NCBI GenBank assembly: GCA_964057225.1
Contig: OZ059895.1
Location: 8,742,001-8,806,000, forward strand
Source of the DNA: Auanema rhodensis
Lineage: Eukaryota; Nematoda; Chromadorea; Rhabditida; Rhabditidae
Reading direction: 5' to 3'
Length of the DNA: 64,000 nucleotides
Part shown: one piece after another, positions 62,812 to 64,000 of the stretch
Numbering within the stretch: position 1 is the stretch's first letter
Layout of the letters: each line of letters begins with the position of its first letter
Notes under the pieces: generated by a model
What the model saw: only the letters and a program-made list of their open reading frames with translations
What the model was told of the DNA's origin: nothing
Databases searched by the model: none
Made by a program: the position numbers and the translations under genes

Positions 62812-64000
62812 ATGGCTGAGATAAAACCATCAGAAATGGATATACAATCCAGTGCATTTCTAACCTTATATTCAGTATGTTTTATATTTTTTATAAAAAA
62901 TAAAAAATATTATATAATCTATTTTATCATTACAGGTTTTTGAAAAAATTGAAAAATCTGAGACTATTCTATGGATGCGTATCAATTCTACACATTTATT
63001 GCCATTTTTCTGTTTAATTGGCATTATTGGAAATTCAATGGCTCTAATTCTTATTCGGTTTGCGAACTGTTGAACTCATTTCCTCAAATAAAATATTATC
63101 TGAGAAAATAAAATAAGAAAAAAAGTAAAAAAGAAAGAAAGAAGAAGAAGAAGAAGAAGAAGATTTCAATAACTTTCTATAATTCTTAAAATCAAAGAAA
63201 ATATAATATTATAATAATAAACTTTGAAATAACAAACTTATTTCAAAAGAATATATGTATAAAATTTCTTTTTAGAACAAATTTTTGGCTTCGACGTCTT
63301 ACATCAAATGTTTATTTATGTACATTATCTATATGTAGTTGTCTATTCTTAACTATGGTATAATTAATATTATATAATTATATTTATATATAATACTTTA
63401 GGTATTAGTTACTTGGGCTGATGCTATTTATCATCTTCCATTATATCGTGAAACAGAAATTGGTTGCAAGTTCTTTACCTTCTTAGCACATTTCTCAGAC
63501 TTTATCTGTGTATGGATGATATCTTGGATTTCATGTGATCGAATGGTAGTACTATATCGTCCAGGTAATAGTTATTTTTAAAATTTTTATTTGTACTTTC
63601 TATATAAGAAAGTATGTGATATATATTATCTATAAAATTAAATATATGAATGTCCTTTGAAAGAAATATTGCAACATTGACCTGAAAGTATATTTGCTGA
63701 TGAATTCAACTACTTAGAAAGAACTAGATAGACTTTGTGAATTAGTTTTATCCTCTTCCAGGAATAAGACGTCATGTCTGCAATCGCAAGTTTGCGGGAA
63801 GGTTAACGATTGGCACTATTCTTACATCAACAATGCTTTATTCGTGGGTATTCTTGTTCGCAGGCTTGGAACGTGTTCAAACAGGAGATGATCAAGTATT
63901 CTGTGGTTTAAGTACAAATGTTACCGTATTTGGGTAAAATATTCAAATAATCTATATAAATCAATAAATATAATTATAATTATAGATATCCAGTACATAA
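62812..64000 (+). CDS. Rhodopsin-family (class A) GPCR, probably a neuropeptide receptor; 3' end outside window
   Basis: Six exons are read with matching phases: 62812-62874, 62936-63057, 63276-63357, 63402-63564, 63762-63933 and 63986 to the edge. TM1 holds GIIGNSMALILIR with the family GN. TM2 is SNVYLCTLSICSCLFLTM, the NVYL start being common in nematode FMRFamide-type receptors, but the usual TM2 Asp is Ser. TM3 follows GCKFF (disulphide Cys) and ends SCDRMVVLYRP, a DRM form of DRY. TM4 is GTILTSTMLYSWVFLFAG, and VFCGLS gives the extracellular-loop-2 Cys. An NST glycosylation site sits before TM1. TM5-TM7 are off the edge. The ligand is unknown. Confidence 0.85.
63131..63163. repeat. (GAA)n microsatellite in GPCR intron 2
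   Basis: GAAA units pass into about ten GAA/GAAG units inside the 218-nt intron between TM1 and TM2. Confidence 0.9.

Overview
The window is nuclear DNA of an animal, most probably a nematode. It is AT-rich. Its genes are split by many very small introns, mostly 41-51 nt with GT...AG ends. It encodes a cellular RNA-dependent RNA polymerase of the EGO-1/RRF type and a MEX-3 KH-domain protein without a RING finger, and it carries a mariner transposase relic. Several start codons lie 0-8 nt after a 3' splice acceptor, which points to spliced-leader trans-splicing. I cannot name the species. There are no bacterial operons, CRISPR arrays or prophage.

Layout. 1-5286 (-): RdRP, its 3' end cut by the left edge. 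About 5950-7380 (-): an unidentified, partly broken coding trace. 7400-17777: non-coding, T/C-rich on the + strand, probably upstream regulatory DNA and 5' intron of mex-3. 17778-30225 (+): mex-3, ten coding exons with two long introns. 30226-32921: 3' flank. 32922-34729 (-): a COMMD6-like gene whose last exon overlaps, in another frame, the first exon of mitochondrial dihydroorotate dehydrogenase. 35075-36906 (+): CLN3/battenin. 37223-38563 (-): a short-chain dehydrogenase. 38810-39914 (-): a DNAJC4-like J protein. 40285-41573 (+): CHORDC1, an HSP90 co-chaperone. 42362-43373 (+): TMBIM6/Bax inhibitor-1. 43790-44060: mariner relic. 44595-50440 (+): DNA polymerase alpha catalytic subunit. 50642-53376 (+): Ku70/XRCC6. 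53377-62811: a very AT-rich desert full of microsatellites. 62812-64000 (+): a rhodopsin-family GPCR cut by the right edge.

How the genes relate. Same-strand neighbours form likely operon-like or co-transcribed pairs: COMMD6-like/DHODH, DNAJC4-like/SDR and POLA1/Ku70. The J-protein and CHORDC1 genes diverge from a 370-nt spacer that carries heat-shock-element-like sequence, which suits two chaperone partners. POLA1 and Ku70 are both DNA replication or repair genes. The RdRP (small-RNA amplification) and MEX-3 (mRNA translational control) are both germline RNA regulators in C. elegans. The most unusual structure is the COMMD6/DHODH overlap, where one splice acceptor seems to serve both genes.
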